Of a DNA stretch of 49,810 bases, positions 7,299 through 16,958 are shown one piece after another. Below the pieces are notes generated by a model, which saw nothing but the letters and a program-made list of their open reading frames with translations, was not told the DNA's origin and ran no database searches. Within the stretch, counting starts at the first letter, position 1; every line of letters begins with the position of its first letter. This DNA is from Terriglobia bacterium. GTDB taxonomy: Bacteria > Acidobacteriota > Terriglobia > JAIQFV01. The translations under genes and the position numbers were made by a program. The stretch spans positions 1 to 49,810 of the forward strand of contig JAIQFV010000027.1 of assembly GCA_020073085.1 (NCBI GenBank), read 5' to 3'.

Positions 7299-8768
7299 TC
7301 AACGCGCGAGAAACGCGGAGGACTGGGCAAAATCGAGAATGGCGGATGGGAACAGGCCGAGATAGAACACGGCCAGGACCGAGACCACGATCACCATCTT
7401 CGTTGCCATGGAAATCTGAAGGGGGGCAGCGTCTTCCGGGGCTGGCGCCCTGCCCGGCTCCCCCGGATCGCGCATATACATCGCGATGGTTGGCCGCAGG
7501 TAGTAGTAGAGCGAGGCGGCGCTGTTGAGGAGAGCGATGAGGGTCAGCCAGTAGAGCTTCGAATTGATGGCGGCCCGGAACATGAAGAATTTGCCGGTAA
7601 AGCCAGCCGTCAGCGGGATGCCGGTGAGTCCCAGCAAGAACACGGTAAAGGCGGCCGCCAGCCAGGGGTGCCGGTAACCCAGGCCGGCAAATTCATCGAT
7701 GGTCACCCGGCGTTCGCCCGAAAGGGACCAGGCGCTGATGACCGCAAAGGCACCCAGGTTCATCACCGAATAAGCGAGGAGGTAAAACAAAATGGAGGCA
7801 ATGCCGTTCGGCGTGAGGGCGGCAAAAGCCACCAGAATGTAGCCGGCATGCGCGATGGAGCTATACGCCAGCATGCGTTTGATGTTCGACTGCAGCATGG
7901 CGGCCGTGTTTCCAATCGTCATGGTCAGCACAGCCGACACCCACAGCACCCAAAACCACTTCTGGTCCAGCGCCGGCAGGGCCACGAAGAACACCCGCAG
8001 GAACGCCGCGAACCCGGCGGCTTTGGGACCGACCGACATCCAGCCCGTGATCGGGATGGGAGCCCCCTCATAGACGTCCGGGGTCCAGATTTGAAAGGGC
8101 GCCGTGGCCACCTTGAAGCTGAATCCCACCATCATGAGCGCCGTTCCCGCGAGCACCAGGCGCAGGTCGATGCGGCCGGTCAGCAAGGCGCTCGAGATCT
8201 GCGAGAGATGAGTGGTGTGGGTCGCGCCGTAGGTCAGGGCGATTCCATAAAGCAGGAACGCCGTGGCAAAGGACCCCAGCAGAAAATATTTGATCGCAGC
8301 CTCATTGGATTTCAAGTCGGTGCGCCGGAACCCTGCCAACACATAGGTCGAGATGGAAGTGATTTCCAGCCCGATGAAGATCATGATCAACTCGTTCGCC
8401 CCGCCCATGAAACACATCCCCACCGTGGCGAAGAGCAGCAGGGCATAGTATTCGCTATGGTTCACGCCCTCGCGCACCAGGTATTGACGGGACACGAGAA
8501 TTGAAAGCCCCGCGATGATCAGAAACAAAAAGTTGAAGAAGAGGCTGAAGGAATCGACGATGATCAATCCGTTGTAATACTCCCCTTCCCCCGTAAGCAG
8601 CAGGACATTGCCGCCCAGGGCGGCCAGGACGCCGATGAAGGCGAGGGTCGAGAGCCATGACTTATGGGACTTCGCCGTAAACGGATCGAAGAGCATCACG
8701 GCAATCCCGAACAGGGTCAGGATGAGTTCGGGGAGGATCGGCAAAATGGGGACTTGAGGCAATGTCAT
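7299..8768 (-). CDS. nuoN: NADH-quinone oxidoreductase subunit N
   Basis: This is a 489-residue polytopic membrane protein of the antiporter-like family, one of the three proton-pumping subunits of complex I. The start is set at ATG 8768 (MTLPQVPILPILPEL); the open frame extends 37 residues upstream, but that part is polar and unlike the family. About fourteen hydrophobic segments can be seen. Typical features include the central TAPFQIWTPDVYEGAP motif, with a lysine (FKVATAPF) of the proton channel just before it, and the NIKRMLAYSSIAHAGY segment. It is the last nuo gene, 111 nt after nuoM. Length matches NuoN. Confidence 0.95.
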   Translation of the reverse strand: MTLPQVPILPILPELILTLFGIAVMLFDPFTAKSHKSWLSTLAFIGVLAALGGNVLLLTGEGEYYNGLIIVDSFSLFFNFLFLIIAGLSILVSRQYLVREGVNHSEYYALLLFATVGMCFMGGANELIMIFIGLEITSISTYVLAGFRRTDLKSNEAAIKYFLLGSFATAFLLYGIALTYGATHTTHLSQISSALLTGRIDLRLVLAGTALMMVGFSFKVATAPFQIWTPDVYEGAPIPITGWMSVGPKAAGFAAFLRVFFVALPALDQKWFWVLWVSAVLTMTIGNTAAMLQSNIKRMLAYSSIAHAGYILVAFAALTPNGIASILFYLLAYSVMNLGAFAVISAWSLSGERRVTIDEFAGLGYRHPWLAAAFTVFLLGLTGIPLTAGFTGKFFMFRAAINSKLYWLTLIALLNSAASLYYYLRPTIAMYMRDPGEPGRAPAPEDAAPLQISMATKMVIVVSVLAVFYLGLFPSAILDFAQSSAFLAR

Positions 8769-8879
8769 GGTCAGATCTTTATCAGTTTGTCGCGCCCCCG
8801 GATTCTCTGCGTCTGCGCGCCATGGCGTGAATTGCTTGTCGCGAAAAGACGCGCTGACGCACCGGGTCACACCCAGCAC

Positions 8880-10415
8880 CTATTTCTTTACCATTATCAC
8901 CCGCGGCGTATTCAACAATTTAGAAACGCTGGCGTCCATCTTTCGAAGGAAGAATTGGGGATAGATCCCCATCCACAGCGCCATGATCACCATCGGCACG
9001 AGGACCCATTTCTCCCGGGTCGAGAGATCCGGCAGAGTCTTGTTGACGTCGCGGGTCACCTCGCCGAAGATCACGCGCTGGTACATCCACAGCATATACA
9101 CGGCCCCGAGGATGACGCCGGTGGCCGCCAGCGTGCAATAGAGCTTCGCCCTGGCGACCGCGGCTCCAAATGTCCCTACCAGGATCAGAAACTCCCCCAC
9201 GAAACCGTTCAGCAATGGCAATCCGATCGACGACAGGGTGATGATCATGAAGATCGTGGCCAACACCGGCATCGGAGTCGCCAGCCCGCCGAACTCGCTG
9301 ATCTCACGCGTATGGCGCCGCTCATATATCATCCCGACAATGAGGAACAACGCGCCGGTCGAAATGCCGTGATTCAGCATCTGATACACTGCGCCCTCGA
9401 CGCCCTGGATGTTGAACACAAAGATCCCGAGCACCACAAAACCGAGATGGCTCACGGAGGAATAGGCGACCAGCCGCTTCAGGTCCGGCTGCACCATCGC
9501 CACCAGCGCGCCGTAGATGATTCCGACCACGGCGAGTACCACGATCAGCGGAGTGAAGGTCTGCGTTGCATCCGGAAACAGCTGGATGTTAAATCTCAGC
9601 AGGCCGTAGGTCCCCATCTTCAACAGCACGCCGGCGAGCAACACCGAGCCCGCCGTGGGGGCCTCGGTGTGCGCATCGGGCAGCCAGGTGTGCAGAGGGA
9701 ACAGCGGAACCTTGATTGCGAACGATACGAAGAAAGCCAGGAACAGCCAGATTTGAATCTGTGGGTCGATCGCCAGCCGGCCGCTGACGATATTGTCGAG
9801 GATCGCGGGGAAGTCAAACGTGGAAACCCCGGTCGCGTGGGCGTTCAAAAAGTACAAGGAGAGAATCGCCACCAGCATGAACGCCGACCCGACGGCGGTG
9901 TAAATGATGAACTTGACGGCGGCGTAAATGCGCCGGCCGTGTCCCCAGATCCCAATCAGGAAGTACATGGGCACCAGCATCACTTCCCAGAAGACATAGA
10001 ACAGGAACAGATCAAGGGAGGCAAACACCCCCACCATCCCGGCTTCAAGCAGCAGGATGAAAATGAAGAACTCCTTGACACGCTTCTCGATCCCCTTCCA
10101 GGAGGCGAGGACCGAAACCGAGGTGAGAAAGCTGGTCAGCAGGACCAGCCACAAACTGATGCCGTCAATGCCCAGGTGATAATTCATGCCGAAAGCGGGA
10201 ATCCAGGAACGGTTCTCTTCAAACTGAAAACCGGCCTCGTGAGGCACAAAATGCATGACCAGGTGGAGCGAGAAAATGAAGGTCAGCAAGGCAAAGACGA
10301 GTGCGGTACGGCGGATGGCCTCATGCTTCTCCGGGTCGAGGAGCGCCAGAACCACCGCCCCTGCGACCGGCGCCAGGATGAGAATCGTCAGGATGTGTGA
10401 GTTAATGAATTCCAT
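8880..10415 (-). CDS. nuoM: NADH-quinone oxidoreductase subunit M
   Basis: This 511-residue antiporter-like membrane subunit pumps protons within complex I. Family landmarks are the conserved Glu in the region FYVFWEVMLVPMYFLIG, the channel segment KVPLFPLHTWLPDAHTEAP, and DLKRLVAYSSVSHLGFV. The start at 10415 (MEFINSHILTILILAPV) fits the family N-terminus. It sits 61 nt after nuoL and is followed by nuoN. All key residues that can be read by eye appear intact. Confidence 0.96.
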   Translation of the reverse strand: MEFINSHILTILILAPVAGAVVLALLDPEKHEAIRRTALVFALLTFIFSLHLVMHFVPHEAGFQFEENRSWIPAFGMNYHLGIDGISLWLVLLTSFLTSVSVLASWKGIEKRVKEFFIFILLLEAGMVGVFASLDLFLFYVFWEVMLVPMYFLIGIWGHGRRIYAAVKFIIYTAVGSAFMLVAILSLYFLNAHATGVSTFDFPAILDNIVSGRLAIDPQIQIWLFLAFFVSFAIKVPLFPLHTWLPDAHTEAPTAGSVLLAGVLLKMGTYGLLRFNIQLFPDATQTFTPLIVVLAVVGIIYGALVAMVQPDLKRLVAYSSVSHLGFVVLGIFVFNIQGVEGAVYQMLNHGISTGALFLIVGMIYERRHTREISEFGGLATPMPVLATIFMIITLSSIGLPLLNGFVGEFLILVGTFGAAVARAKLYCTLAATGVILGAVYMLWMYQRVIFGEVTRDVNKTLPDLSTREKWVLVPMVIMALWMGIYPQFFLRKMDASVSKLLNTPRVIMVKK

Positions 10416-10476
10416 TTCGAACCATTCTTGTCGCGCCCGGAGCGCGACCCGCCGGGTCCATCTCCCTCGCCCACAC

Positions 10477-12438
10477 TCATCGGCCCCAGGTCAGAAACGC
10501 CACCATCAAAGCGGCTCCAACGACCACCCATGCGGCATAGCTTCTGGCCCGGCCTGACTGCAGATGACGGAGCCCCTTTCCAAAACTGCGCACAATAAAA
10601 CCACTCCCGTTGACGAACAACCCATCGATGATCAGGAGGTCCAGCAACTTCCACAGGCCCCAGGTCGAGACGAATTGGATGGGCTTCAAGAGAAGGGCCG
10701 AATAAATTTCGTCCACCCAGTACTTGTGATAAAGGAGGGAATACAGGGGTCTGAATCTTTCCGCAATCGCTTTCCCCCGCGCCGGCTTCGAAAGATAAAT
10801 AAAGAATGCCAAGGCTATTCCAACCAGGGCAATGACGACTGAGGCCATGGTGAGATTGAATTCCAAGCCATGCGGGGCTGCCTCGACGACGCCTTGCGCC
10901 TCCCCCGATGTCGCGGAACCCAGCACGGGCGCCAGATACCTTGTGAACCCTTCGACCCCGCCAAAAAGGAATTTGGGCACTTGCACGTAACCACTGAAGA
11001 TGGCCCCGACTGCCAGAAGAATCAGCGGGATCAACATCACGCGCGGGGACTCATGAACGTGGCGCCACGTTTCTTCGCTGCTGCGGAACTCTCCATGAAA
11101 GGCCACAAACACGATGCGAAACATGTACAGGGCCGTCAACCCCGCCGTAATCCATCCAATCGCCCAGAGCGCGTGCCCGTAATGAGGGGAGTTGAAGGCG
11201 TTCCACAGAATCTCATCCTTGCTGAAGAATCCGGCCAACCCCGGAATTCCCGCGATGGCCAGGGAGGCGATCAGAAAGGTCCAATAAGTGGTCCCCATCT
11301 TCCGCTTCAGGCCGCCCATCTTGAAAATGTCAAGCTCGCCCCCCATGGCGTGCATGACACTGCCCGCCGCCAGGAATAACAACGCCTTAAAAAAGGCGTG
11401 GGTCATCAGATGGAAAATCCCCATGGAGTAAGCCCCCACTCCGCAGGCCAGGAACATGTAACCGAGTTGGCTGATCGTGGAATAGGCCAGAATCCGCTTC
11501 ATGTCTTTCTGGACCAATCCGATGGTTCCGGCGAAGAGGGCGGTGATCGTGCCGACCCCGGCCACCACCAGGAGCGTGAAGGGGGCATGTGAAAACAGAA
11601 CGTTTGAGCGCGCAATCATATAAACGCCCGCCGTCACCATCGTGGCCGCATGAATCAGCGCGCTGACCGGAGTGGGTCCCTCCATGGCATCGGGAAGCCA
11701 AACATACAGCGGCAGCTGGGCGGACTTGCCCGTGGCCCCCATGAACAGCAGCAAGGTAATGATCGTGAGCGCTCCCAGTTGATGCATCGGCTCCACAGCC
11801 ATGCTGGCGGCCTTATGAAAGATGGGCTGAAAATCAAAAGTCCCGAAAAGCCAGAAGATAAAAAACACGCCCAGCGAGAAGCCAAAATCTCCAATCCGCG
11901 TGGTGATGAATGCTTTCTTTCCGGCGTCGGAGGCGCTCTTCTTGTGAAAATAGAAGCCGATGAGCAGATAAGAACAGAGGCCCACGCCTTCCCAGCCGAC
12001 AAACATCAGGACGTAATTGTTGGCCAGGACCAGGGTCAGCATGGCAAACATGAAGAGATTGATGTAGGAGAAGAAGCGATAGTATCCGCCGTGGTGGGGC
12101 CCTTCCTCATGGGCCATGTACCCGATGCTGTAAATGTGGATCAACAATCCAACCACAGTCACCACCAGCACCATCACCGACGACAACGGGTCCAGGAGAA
12201 GGTCATACCCCACGCGGAGAGTCCCCGCCTGAATCCAAGTGAAGTGCCGTTCGATCAGCGGAAAGGAGTCATTGAATGCGACAATCTCGAAAATGGCGAG
12301 CGCACAGGAAAGTCCGGTGCAACCGATGGCGACAATGGACACCCAGGCCTTCGAAAGCTTGCGGCCCCACAGGCCGTTCAATGCAGCTCCGATCAACGGA
12401 AGGATCGGAATCAGCCAAAGATGCGTCGTCGAATTCAT
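10477..12438 (-). CDS. nuoL: NADH-quinone oxidoreductase subunit L
   Basis: This is the 653-residue distal proton-pumping subunit of complex I. The N-terminal fourteen-helix antiporter domain carries FVGWEGVGLCSYLLIGFY, with the channel Glu, and AQLPLYVWLPDAMEGPTPVS, then DMKRILAYSTISQLGYMF. The C-terminal part (about residue 490 on) is the extension expected for the lateral helix and anchoring segment that lies along the membrane arm. Length is slightly above the usual 610-620. It is preceded by nuoK (80-nt gap) and followed by nuoM. Confidence 0.96.
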   Translation of the reverse strand: MNSTTHLWLIPILPLIGAALNGLWGRKLSKAWVSIVAIGCTGLSCALAIFEIVAFNDSFPLIERHFTWIQAGTLRVGYDLLLDPLSSVMVLVVTVVGLLIHIYSIGYMAHEEGPHHGGYYRFFSYINLFMFAMLTLVLANNYVLMFVGWEGVGLCSYLLIGFYFHKKSASDAGKKAFITTRIGDFGFSLGVFFIFWLFGTFDFQPIFHKAASMAVEPMHQLGALTIITLLLFMGATGKSAQLPLYVWLPDAMEGPTPVSALIHAATMVTAGVYMIARSNVLFSHAPFTLLVVAGVGTITALFAGTIGLVQKDMKRILAYSTISQLGYMFLACGVGAYSMGIFHLMTHAFFKALLFLAAGSVMHAMGGELDIFKMGGLKRKMGTTYWTFLIASLAIAGIPGLAGFFSKDEILWNAFNSPHYGHALWAIGWITAGLTALYMFRIVFVAFHGEFRSSEETWRHVHESPRVMLIPLILLAVGAIFSGYVQVPKFLFGGVEGFTRYLAPVLGSATSGEAQGVVEAAPHGLEFNLTMASVVIALVGIALAFFIYLSKPARGKAIAERFRPLYSLLYHKYWVDEIYSALLLKPIQFVSTWGLWKLLDLLIIDGLFVNGSGFIVRSFGKGLRHLQSGRARSYAAWVVVGAALMVAFLTWGR

Positions 12439-12518
12439 CTAATTCAAAAAGTCCCGCCTTGATTCCGCGTGGGCGCCCAGCCGCGCCAGGGTGACGTTCG
12501 GGCCATCCCCACGACCAT

Positions 12519-12821
12519 TTACAACTTCATTCGGTCCACTTCATCGACATTCAACGATTCGCGGTTGCGGTAGAAGGCCACGATGATCGCCAACCCCACC
12601 GCGGCCTCCGCCGCAGCAATCACCATCACAAAGAAAACGAAGATCTGTCCACTCAGCACGTTGATGTGGCGTGAGAAGGCCACGAAGGTCAGGTTGACCG
12701 AGTTCAACATCAATTCGATTGACATGAACATGGTGATCAGATTGCGCTTCATCACGAAGCCAATCACGCCCAGGCCAAAAAGAATGGCCGCGAGAATCAG
12801 AAAGTAATGCAATGGAACCAT
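12519..12821 (-). CDS. nuoK: NADH-quinone oxidoreductase subunit K
   Basis: This 100-residue membrane subunit has three transmembrane helices. The start is placed at ATG 12821 (MVPLHYFLILAAILFGLG), matching the family; the frame could extend nine residues to 12848, but that part is polar. Conserved buried glutamates sit in SIELMLNSVNLT and in the third-helix segment IAAAEAAVGLAIIV, both part of the proton path at the NuoJ/K/A interface. The C-terminus VDEVDRMKL is a usual NuoK ending. Gaps are 59 nt from nuoJ and 80 nt to nuoL. Confidence 0.96.
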   Translation of the reverse strand: MVPLHYFLILAAILFGLGVIGFVMKRNLITMFMSIELMLNSVNLTFVAFSRHINVLSGQIFVFFVMVIAAAEAAVGLAIIVAFYRNRESLNVDEVDRMKL

Positions 12822-12880
12822 GGTTGTGTGCTCTGCCCGAGAAGACATCCCCGTGGGACGTCTCCATAAAAGAAAATCCG

Positions 12881-13375
12881 TTACAACTCCCGCTTCGTCA
12901 GGACCACGGCGCCCAGGATCGCGATCAGGATCAGAACGGAAATGAATTCAAAAGGCAACAGATAGTCCGTGAACAAAACCCGTCCCACCGCCTGAGTGGT
13001 CCCCACCAGTTGCCGGCCGGTCTCGCCCACATCCAGGGGGGATCGCTTCAAGAGGATGACAATCTCCACCATAAGGCAGAGGCCGAGCGGAACGCCTCCC
13101 CACAGCAGGAGACGGTTCTGACGAGTCCCGTGGCTCTCTTCCCTGGGGTTCAATAACATGATGACGAACACAAAGAGCACCATGATGGCGCCCGCATACA
13201 CGATCACCTGCACTACGGCGAGGAATTCCGCATAGAGCATGACATAGAAAATTGAAAGCATCGCCATAACCACGATGAGGGACAAGGCGCTGTGAATGGG
13301 ATGCTTCTGGACAAGCATATTGATCGCCGCCGCGACCGCGATAAACGCAAAGATGAAAAACACTATCGTCTGCAT
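12881..13375 (-). CDS. nuoJ: NADH-quinone oxidoreductase subunit J
   Basis: This 164-residue membrane subunit has five predicted helices. The third contains the characteristic VVQVIVYAGAIMVLFVFVIM, the region of the pi-bulge and conserved Tyr linked to coupling in complex I. The start is ATG 13375 (MQTIVFFIFAFIAV). It follows nuoH directly (107-nt gap). In most operons nuoI would lie between nuoH and nuoJ, and here it does not. Confidence 0.95.
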   Translation of the reverse strand: MQTIVFFIFAFIAVAAAINMLVQKHPIHSALSLIVVMAMLSIFYVMLYAEFLAVVQVIVYAGAIMVLFVFVIMLLNPREESHGTRQNRLLLWGGVPLGLCLMVEIVILLKRSPLDVGETGRQLVGTTQAVGRVLFTDYLLPFEFISVLILIAILGAVVLTKREL

Positions 13376-13482
13376 CAGAAAACCAGTTCGTTACGGTCGA
13401 TTCATCAGTGAAACCACATCAGACCGGCATGGCTGCAGGAAAATTGTCAGCTTCCCTTCCCCTTCCCGGGAATTGAGCCCGG

Positions 13483-14526
13483 TCAAGCCCGCCAAGCCAC
13501 CACCAGACTGGTCAAGACGACATTGGCGAGCGAGAGCGGCACCAGAAACTTCCAGCCAAATGCCATGAGCTGGTCATATCGAAAGCGAGGCAAGGTTCCC
13601 CGCGTCCAGATATAAAAGAGCAGGAACGCTACGATCTTCACGACAAACCAGAACAGCGGCAATACCCCGCGCAACCACACCGGTCCAAAGGCGGGACCAT
13701 GCCAGCCGCCAAAAAAAAGCGTGGTCGCAATGGCGGAAACGGTAATCATGTTGATGTATTCCGTCAGAAAAAACATGCCAAATTTCATCGAACTGTATTC
13801 AGTGTGAAACCCCGCCACCAGTTCATTCTCTGCTTCCGGCAGATCGAACGGCAAACGATTCGTCTCAGCAATGGCGCTGACAAAATAGGTGAAGAAGCTG
13901 ATGAACAGGGGGAATACAAAGATGTTCCATTTGGGAATTATCCCGAACCACCGGCCCCCCTGGAGATCCACGATTTGTCCCAGGCTCAAGGTCCCGGTCA
14001 CCAGAAGGACGCTGACCACGGAGAGGCCAAGCGACAGTTCGTAGCTGATCATCTGCGCCGACGAACGCAAGCCACCCATCAGGGAATACTTGTTATTCGA
14101 AGCCCACCCTCCCAGCGCCACTCCATAGACTCCCACCGACGTGACCGCAAAAATAAAGAGAATGCCGACGTTGAGATCGGTGATCTGGAAGCGGACCGTT
14201 TGGGAACCAAATTGCGCCACGCTCCCGAACGGGATCACCGTGATGGAAAGCGCGGCAGGCACAAAGGCGATCAACGGAGCCAGTACGTAAATGAGTTTCG
14301 AGGCCTGCCCCGGGGTCATGTCCTCTTTCAACAGAAGCTTCAGGACGTCGGCGATGGGCTGGAGCAGCCCATGCCAGCCCACGCGGGACGGACCCCAGCG
14401 GATCTGGAGATGTGCAACCACCTTTCGCTCCAGCCAGGTGGTGTATGCCACCGCCCCGATGAGCACAGCGATGACCACGATGCACTTTAGCGTGGTGCCC
14501 AGAAGAAACAATGAGAATTCAGTCAT
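13483..14526 (-). CDS. nuoH: NADH-quinone oxidoreductase subunit H
   Basis: This 347-residue membrane subunit forms the quinone-binding chamber with NuoB and NuoD. The start is set at ATG 14526 (MTEFSLFLLGTTLK); a longer frame to 14655 would add 43 polar residues and overlap the end of nuoG. Conserved features include TWLERKVVAHLQIRWGPSRVG and QPIADVLKLLLKED near the N-terminus. The glutamate-rich loop AIAETNRLPFDLPEAENELV and the segment GFHTEYSSMKFGMFFLTEY follow. These are the usual quinone-site regions. It is followed by nuoJ without an intervening nuoI. Confidence 0.95.
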   Translation of the reverse strand: MTEFSLFLLGTTLKCIVVIAVLIGAVAYTTWLERKVVAHLQIRWGPSRVGWHGLLQPIADVLKLLLKEDMTPGQASKLIYVLAPLIAFVPAALSITVIPFGSVAQFGSQTVRFQITDLNVGILFIFAVTSVGVYGVALGGWASNNKYSLMGGLRSSAQMISYELSLGLSVVSVLLVTGTLSLGQIVDLQGGRWFGIIPKWNIFVFPLFISFFTYFVSAIAETNRLPFDLPEAENELVAGFHTEYSSMKFGMFFLTEYINMITVSAIATTLFFGGWHGPAFGPVWLRGVLPLFWFVVKIVAFLLFYIWTRGTLPRFRYDQLMAFGWKFLVPLSLANVVLTSLVVAWRA

Positions 14527-14576
14527 GCGCGTTGGGTAAAGCCGTCCAGGAGCCGAGATGGGATCATTCGATGGCG

Positions 14577-16892
14577 TTACATCTGGTATCTCTCGACAAA
14601 GGCCTGCTGCACCGCGGCACGCGGTTCCAGCTGGACCAGGGTGCGACTGTGCCATGCAAGCGAGCCGGAGGCGTAGAGCGACCGGCTCCGGTTGGACCGG
14701 ATGGACTCCGCGAGGGCATTCAAATCCGCGACGTCCGGCAAAGCCTCCCTCGATGCTGCCAGCGTGGTTTGGGGAATGGCGCCCTCGAGCAAGGCCCGCG
14801 CTGTCACCCCTTCATATCCCGGGTTGACCGCCGCAATCTCTTTCAAGACGGTGCTCCAGGGCATATGCATCCAGGTGAGTGCCCCGCAGGCTCGCGCAAG
14901 GTCGACGATAATCTCCAGGTCGGACTTCGCCTCCCCCGGCGGCAGCACCGCGCGCTGCAGGCGCTGAACCTGCCCTCCGCAATTTGTTATCGTTCCCTCT
15001 TTCTCCGCAAAGGAGGCGGAAGGCAAAACAACATGGGCGTGCCGGCCCGTTTCGGTCAGAAACAGATCTGAAACGACCAACAAATCCAGCTTTCCAAGCG
15101 TCGCCACCCGGGCAGGGCCAGGGGATCCGTCCGGCGGGCTCGATGGATCTTCCAGGGGATTGGCGCCAAACAGAATCATCGCCTTCATTCGACCGGCATC
15201 GATGGCGCCCACCATATCAGGCCCCGATAGACCGCGCTGCCGGGGAATGCTGCCCTGCCACACCTCTTCAAAGCGAGCGCGAGCCGCCTCTGCACCCGTG
15301 GGCGCATAACCTGGAAGCAGATTGGGAACCACGCCCATGTCCAGGGCCCCGCGAGAATTGGCGAAATCAGAAAGGGCCAGGTAGCGCGTCGTTCCAGCCA
15401 GCGAGGTCCCGAATTCAACGAGGTCGTGAATCGCTTTGCCTCGGACCTCCGCCCCGAAAAGGATCGCGACGTCACTGGAGGCGCGAAGCTCCTTTTCAAA
15501 CGACTCGATCGACTCCATGGAAAGTCCGGTTTCCGCCGCCACCTTCTCCAGGGCCGAACCCTCACGCCGGGCCAGATACGCCACCAGGGCCGCCTCGGAC
15601 CCCTCTTTCAATATCAAAGAGGCCACCGCTTTGCGGAGCAGTTTGATCTGTTTCGAGTTGACGATGAAAACCCGGGCCTCATGCCGTCGCACGGCAAATC
15701 GAATATTGAAGGCTACCAGCGGCTGCTGCGTGGTCGGGTCATCTCCAATCACGAGAATGGTCCGGGCCGTTTTGATTTGATCGACGTTGAACAGCCCCTC
15801 CGGCTTCGAATGCTTTGCCAGGGCAACCTCCAGCGATGCATAGTCGGCCGTGCGGTGATGGTCCAGGTTGTTCGTTCCAACAATCTGCCGCATGAATTTC
15901 TGAAGCAGATAATTCTCTTCGTTGGTGAGTCGAGGAGAACCCAGGGCCCCGATGGAGTCGGGACCGTTCTGTTTCCGGATCTCACCCAGCCGGTCCGCCA
16001 CATACCCAAGGGCTTCGTTCCAGGAGGCCGGCTGCAAGGTCCCGCCTCGACGAACCAGGGGCGTCTTCAACCGGTCCCCGCTGCCGACATAATCAAATCC
16101 GAACCGCCCTTTCACACAAAGAAACTCTTCGTTTATGCCGGTGCGATCGCGGTTGTTGGCCCGGATGATTTCATTGTTGCGCACCGACAGGGTGGTCTTA
16201 CACCCGTTGGAGCAGTGGGTGCACGTGGTCCCAAAATACTTGAGTTCCCAGGGGCGGGTTTTGTAGCGATACTGGTTGGAGGTGATCGCCCCCACCGGGC
16301 AGATGTCAATGCAGTTCCCGCAGTCTTCGCAGTCCAGCGTATCGTGTCCTGTCCCGATGATCGTCTTGACCCCGCGGCCAATCGGCTCCAGGGCCTTCAC
16401 ATCCATCCCCTCGTCGCAAATGCGGACGCACCGGTAACACAGGATGCACCGGGGAGCGTCAAAGAAGATGATGGGAGAGACCTGCTGCTCCGGCTGGTGC
16501 TCTTTCTCCTCGATGAAGCGGCTGGTTCCGGGGCCGTACTTGAAGGTCATGTCCTGCAACTCGCACTCGCCGCCTTTGTCGCACACCGGACAATCGAGCG
16601 GGTGATTGGTCAGGATGAATTCCAGAACCGCCCGGCGGGCCTCAATCACCGGTTGAGATTCCGTCCGCACCACCATGCCGTTCATACACACGGTGGTGCA
16701 GGCCACCTGCAATTTCGGCGCCTTTTCGATTTCCACCAGGCACATGCGGCAGGCCGCCTGCAACGTCAGGTCCTTGACATAACAGAACGACGGAATGCGG
16801 ATGTCATTCTGCCGGGCCGCCTCGATGAGCAGCGTGCCCGCAGGAACGGTGACCTGCCTTTCGTTGATGGTAAGCGTGACGGTCTCGGGCAT
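14577..16892 (-). CDS. nuoG: NADH-quinone oxidoreductase subunit G
   Basis: This is the 771-residue iron-sulfur subunit of the peripheral arm. Ligand sets read directly: C37, C48, C51 and C65 for the 2Fe-2S centre N1b; H97, C101, C104 and C110 for N5; C149, C152, C155, C159 with C188, C191, C194, C198 for the 4Fe-4S ferredoxin-like region (N4 plus a further set). C224, C227, C231 and C259 match the extra N7 centre found only in some bacteria. The rest is a degenerate molybdopterin-oxidoreductase fold. Having two complete CxxCxxC...CP sets in the ferredoxin-like region is notable. Gene order is nuoEF upstream and nuoH downstream. Length is shorter than E. coli NuoG (about 910). Confidence 0.95.
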   Translation of the reverse strand: MPETVTLTINERQVTVPAGTLLIEAARQNDIRIPSFCYVKDLTLQAACRMCLVEIEKAPKLQVACTTVCMNGMVVRTESQPVIEARRAVLEFILTNHPLDCPVCDKGGECELQDMTFKYGPGTSRFIEEKEHQPEQQVSPIIFFDAPRCILCYRCVRICDEGMDVKALEPIGRGVKTIIGTGHDTLDCEDCGNCIDICPVGAITSNQYRYKTRPWELKYFGTTCTHCSNGCKTTLSVRNNEIIRANNRDRTGINEEFLCVKGRFGFDYVGSGDRLKTPLVRRGGTLQPASWNEALGYVADRLGEIRKQNGPDSIGALGSPRLTNEENYLLQKFMRQIVGTNNLDHHRTADYASLEVALAKHSKPEGLFNVDQIKTARTILVIGDDPTTQQPLVAFNIRFAVRRHEARVFIVNSKQIKLLRKAVASLILKEGSEAALVAYLARREGSALEKVAAETGLSMESIESFEKELRASSDVAILFGAEVRGKAIHDLVEFGTSLAGTTRYLALSDFANSRGALDMGVVPNLLPGYAPTGAEAARARFEEVWQGSIPRQRGLSGPDMVGAIDAGRMKAMILFGANPLEDPSSPPDGSPGPARVATLGKLDLLVVSDLFLTETGRHAHVVLPSASFAEKEGTITNCGGQVQRLQRAVLPPGEAKSDLEIIVDLARACGALTWMHMPWSTVLKEIAAVNPGYEGVTARALLEGAIPQTTLAASREALPDVADLNALAESIRSNRSRSLYASGSLAWHSRTLVQLEPRAAVQQAFVERYQM

Positions 16893-16958
16893 AAGTGCGG
16901 TTCTCTCGTGATACGAAAACGCGGGCGCACATCGGTGTGCCCTTACAGCGTCCGATCC

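Noticed and set aside
8664-10400. 578-aa plus-strand frame, rich in His, Gln, Arg and Asp
   Set aside because: Antisense shadow of nuoM and nuoN; composition is that of a reverse-translated membrane protein.
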